This document shows positions 45,849 to 47,040 of a DNA stretch of 47,040 bases, piece after piece. A model generated the notes under the pieces. The model ran no database searches. It saw only the letters and a program-made list of their open reading frames with translations, and was not told the origin of the DNA. Numbering within the stretch: the stretch's first letter is position 1; the number at the start of each line of letters is the position of its first letter. Source of the stretch: a virus. The position numbers and the translations under genes were made by a program. The DNA is taken from positions 1 through 47,040 of the IMG/VR virus record IMGVR_UViG_3300023192_004492; one strand, 5' to 3'.

Positions 45849-46192
45849 TAAAAATACTTTTATTTACACTTATAATAAGTGGATGTGCTATTGATATACC
45901 CTTAGATGAAATCGAGGTGCCTCCTATCAACTTAGTGATTAATTTAAGCGATGTAGGATTCTCTAATCTTACCCCTAAAATAGATGATGTCGCTCAAAAA
46001 GAAATAAAAGAATGTCATTTTAAATCGATGCCTGCCTATCAACTTTACGGGGGATATATTTCACATTGCGAAAAGAACTGCTGTACCTGGCGTTTCCCAG
46101 AATCTAAGCAAGTGTGTGAAGAAGAATGGTGTATGAGCGTTTATAATAATTGTGGTTGGAAGATGAATTCCTGGCAATGTAATAGTTATTAA
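45842..46192 (+). CDS. Cys-rich lipoprotein, paralogue B
   Basis: A 116-aa protein with a lipoprotein signal peptide (MLIKILLFTLIISGC, lipobox IISGC). The C-terminal domain CEKNCCTW, VCEEEWC, CGWKMNSWQC has the same Cys spacing as paralogue A at 35508 (CDAYCCVW, VCEEYWC, CGWELEQEIC). The linker is unrelated. Duplication with strong constraint on the Cys domain suggests a disulfide-stabilised surface module. The start is ATG 45842 (or ATG 45815, adding a basic MAIRKSFKN). Confidence 0.75.
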   Translation: MLIKILLFTLIISGCAIDIPLDEIEVPPINLVINLSDVGFSNLTPKIDDVAQKEIKECHFKSMPAYQLYGGYISHCEKNCCTWRFPESKQVCEEEWCMSVYNNCGWKMNSWQCNSY

Positions 46193-46196
46193 TAAG

Positions 46197-46283
46197 ATGT
46201 TTTGGTTTTATTTTGGTATAGCGACGTCGTTAATAATCGTTTGTATACTTGGTGTTTGCTGTAGTAAAGGCGATTGTAGCTAG
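46197..46283 (+). CDS. 28-aa membrane micropeptide with C-terminal cysteines
   Basis: MFWFYFGIATSLIIVCILGV followed by CCSKGDCS. A hydrophobic segment ending LGVCC resembles a lipobox. It starts 5 bases after the lipoprotein stop. Weak Shine-Dalgarno (AATAAG). Real expression is uncertain. Confidence 0.4.
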   Translation: MFWFYFGIATSLIIVCILGVCCSKGDCS

Positions 46284-46355
46284 ACGTATTCACGCTTGAA
46301 AAAGCTTTTCAGGTTTGAATCCTGAATATAATCATTTGCGCCCGATAGATAAATT
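46284..46355 (+). other. short non-coding stretch with two hairpins
   Basis: GCTT-GAAA-AAGC (46294-46305 region), a stem closed by a GNRA tetraloop, is followed by TTCAGG-TTTGAAT-CCTGAA, whose loop looks like a tRNA T-loop (TTTGAAT against canonical TTCRANN). No complete cloverleaf can be drawn, so I do not call a tRNA. Confidence 0.35.
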
Positions 46356-46430
46356 ATGGAATATGTTGGACTTTTTATACCTCAGATAGCTTTTTTGATT
46401 TTTATTCATTTTTCTGAAAAAAAAGCTTGA
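46356..46430 (+). CDS. 24-aa hydrophobic micropeptide
   Basis: MEYVGLFIPQIAFLIFIHFS then a basic end (EKKA). One membrane segment; no clear Shine-Dalgarno; the stop lies in the -35 of the next promoter. Low support. Confidence 0.3.
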   Translation: MEYVGLFIPQIAFLIFIHFSEKKA

Positions 46431-46455
46431 CTTCCTTTGCGAATTTTGAGATAAT
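46427..46455 (+). promoter_or_regulatory. sigma70-type promoter before gene 46482
   Basis: TTGACT (46427-46432), 17-base spacer, GATAAT (46450-46455), AAAGGAG before ATG 46482. Shares TTTTGAGATAAT with the promoter at 43095. Confidence 0.7.
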
Positions 46456-46481
46456 ACATATAGAACGTCAAAGGAGAAAAC

Positions 46482-46970
46482 ATGACTGACCACCTTTTCA
46501 CTTCCGATTGTGCCACTTCGAGTCTATATGAAATGATTCCTGAAGAGGAGCTGGATGTGAGTTCTTTGCAAGGTGACGCAGATGCCACCCCATGTGACGA
46601 AGAAGAAGAGGAAGAAGCAGAAGAAGTTGATCCTCGCGTGCAAGAACTTAGAACTATTGACGCTTTCGTGAAAGCAAGAAAAAACTGTACAGTCCTTCCT
46701 GTGATCGAGAAAGAAGAGCAGCCTGTAGTTCAAAAAAGAAGTTTTAACTTCGGGCAAGGTCGTCCACGCAAATCCTTTTTTAGCGAAATTACATTTATTA
46801 AAATATCGAATACTCAATTGCAGCGCGCTGGTCGCGGACGTCCTGGGAAGGAAGAACGAATAAAATTTAAAGTCCACCATTGCTGGGCTAGCAGACTTTC
46901 TTATGAAACTGTTTATGAACTTGAACATGTAAAAAATATGCAGGCGCCCCCAAACACTAAAACCTCATGA
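46482..46970 (+). CDS. acidic protein with two AT-hook-like motifs (162 aa)
   Basis: The first 55 residues are acidic (PCDEEEEEEAEEVD). GQGRPRKSFF and AGRGRPGKEER resemble AT-hook cores (GRPRK, RGRP), which bind AT-rich minor grooves. The last 45 residues (FKVHHCWASRL, VYELEHVK) are not recognised. It could be a DNA-binding regulator of the AT-rich phage genome. Own promoter; the next gene overlaps its stop (ATGA). Confidence 0.6.
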   Translation: MTDHLFTSDCATSSLYEMIPEEELDVSSLQGDADATPCDEEEEEEAEEVDPRVQELRTIDAFVKARKNCTVLPVIEKEEQPVVQKRSFNFGQGRPRKSFFSEITFIKISNTQLQRAGRGRPGKEERIKFKVHHCWASRLSYETVYELEHVKNMQAPPNTKTS

Positions 46971-47040
46971 AAACATTACAGATAGGAAACTTGGTAGTAT
47001 TTAACACGGCGCATTATAGCAAGCTTGGAAATTGTCTACT
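46967..47040 (+). CDS. partial SH3/KOW-like gene, cut by the window end
   Basis: MKTLQIGNLVVFNTAHYSKL continues past the window end. IGNLVVF matches the family start, showing that the family continues beyond 47 kb. ATGA overlap with the preceding gene. Confidence 0.55.
   Translation, partial: MKTLQIGNLVVFNTAHYSKLGNCL

Noticed and set aside
43328-46192. Integron or CRISPR-like array
   Set aside because: No integrase, no attC-type imperfect palindromes and no regular spacers; the repeated unit is a coding overlap of gene ends.
46272-46330. Possible tRNA around the T-arm-like hairpin
   Set aside because: GATTGTA and TATAATC could pair as an acceptor stem, but only about 30 bases separate it from the T-stem; there is no room for both D- and anticodon arms.
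1-47040. Genes on the minus strand
   Set aside because: Many minus-strand open frames exist, but all lie opposite convincing + strand genes and none has a recognisable domain or Shine-Dalgarno that stood out.

Overview
The window is one block of a large AT-rich tailed-phage genome, probably a marine myovirus-like phage of T4-type gene content. Every supported gene lies on the + strand, genes are packed with ATGA/GTGA/TAATG overlaps, and the content is viral: a gp32-like ssDNA-binding protein, UvsX-like recombinase, gp41/DnaB-like helicase, 5'-3' exonuclease, two DNA polymerases, class II ribonucleotide reductase, ThyX, dUTPase, dCMP deaminase and a GH25 endolysin. Small N-terminal signatures common in uncultured marine phages (ITKSxLKKLVKEE, LFExWRxxLxE, LLEEGTIRRFMKLAEL) point the same way. 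Established structural genes (terminase, portal, major capsid, tail) and an integrase are absent, so this is a replication/metabolism/accessory segment and not a whole genome. The host is not determined; SD-led genes and consensus sigma70-type promoters suggest a Gram-negative bacterium, as do the phage-encoded lipoproteins.

Layout. 1-7.6 kb: compact family A polymerase, tubulin/FtsZ-like GTPase, gp32-like protein with its own terminator, UvsX, dCMP deaminase, flap exonuclease and small exported or membrane proteins. 7.6-19.2 kb: helicase, class II RNR, GroES/gp31-like co-chaperonin, ThyX, a nucleotidyltransferase-like protein, DNA methyltransferase, DnaE-type polymerase and dUTPase. 19.2-29.8 kb: endolysin, DUF3310 protein, IMPDH/GMP reductase, sigma-region-4-like Cys protein, acidic scaffold-like protein, ClpP-like protease, Mom/GNAT-like protein, GroEL, XhlA-like protein and glutaredoxin. 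29.9-42.6 kb: accessory region with three proteins sharing a putative capsid-targeting N-terminus (582, 906 and 244 aa), a fatty-acid-hydroxylase-like membrane enzyme, a Cys-rich lipoprotein, a zinc-knuckle protein, a MoxR ATPase plus metallopeptidase/VWA pair, and a GC-rich Fe-S carrier (HesB/IscA). 42.6-47.0 kb: tandem promoters, tRNA-CAT, then an array of tiny SH3/KOW-like 'xVGDLV' genes whose stop and start codons share one conserved 14-base overlap, with a GIY-YIG nuclease and a small phage ORF inserted between copies of that sequence.

How it fits together. The nucleotide genes (RNR, glutaredoxin, ThyX, dUTPase, dCMP deaminase, IMPDH/GMPR) feed two polymerases, which work with the helicase, ssDNA-binding protein, recombinase and exonuclease. 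GroEL, the GroES-like protein and ClpP could serve virion assembly. Two regulatory layers are visible. One is a set of near-consensus TTGACT-N17-TATAAT promoters, several of which would give nearly leaderless mRNAs. The other is a repeated intergenic ACTAATTA(T/C)AA element ahead of the endolysin, the scaffold-like gene and all three putative capsid-targeted genes, proposed here as a phage late-gene signal. The most unusual element is the overlapping SH3-like cassette array with its embedded GIY-YIG nuclease.
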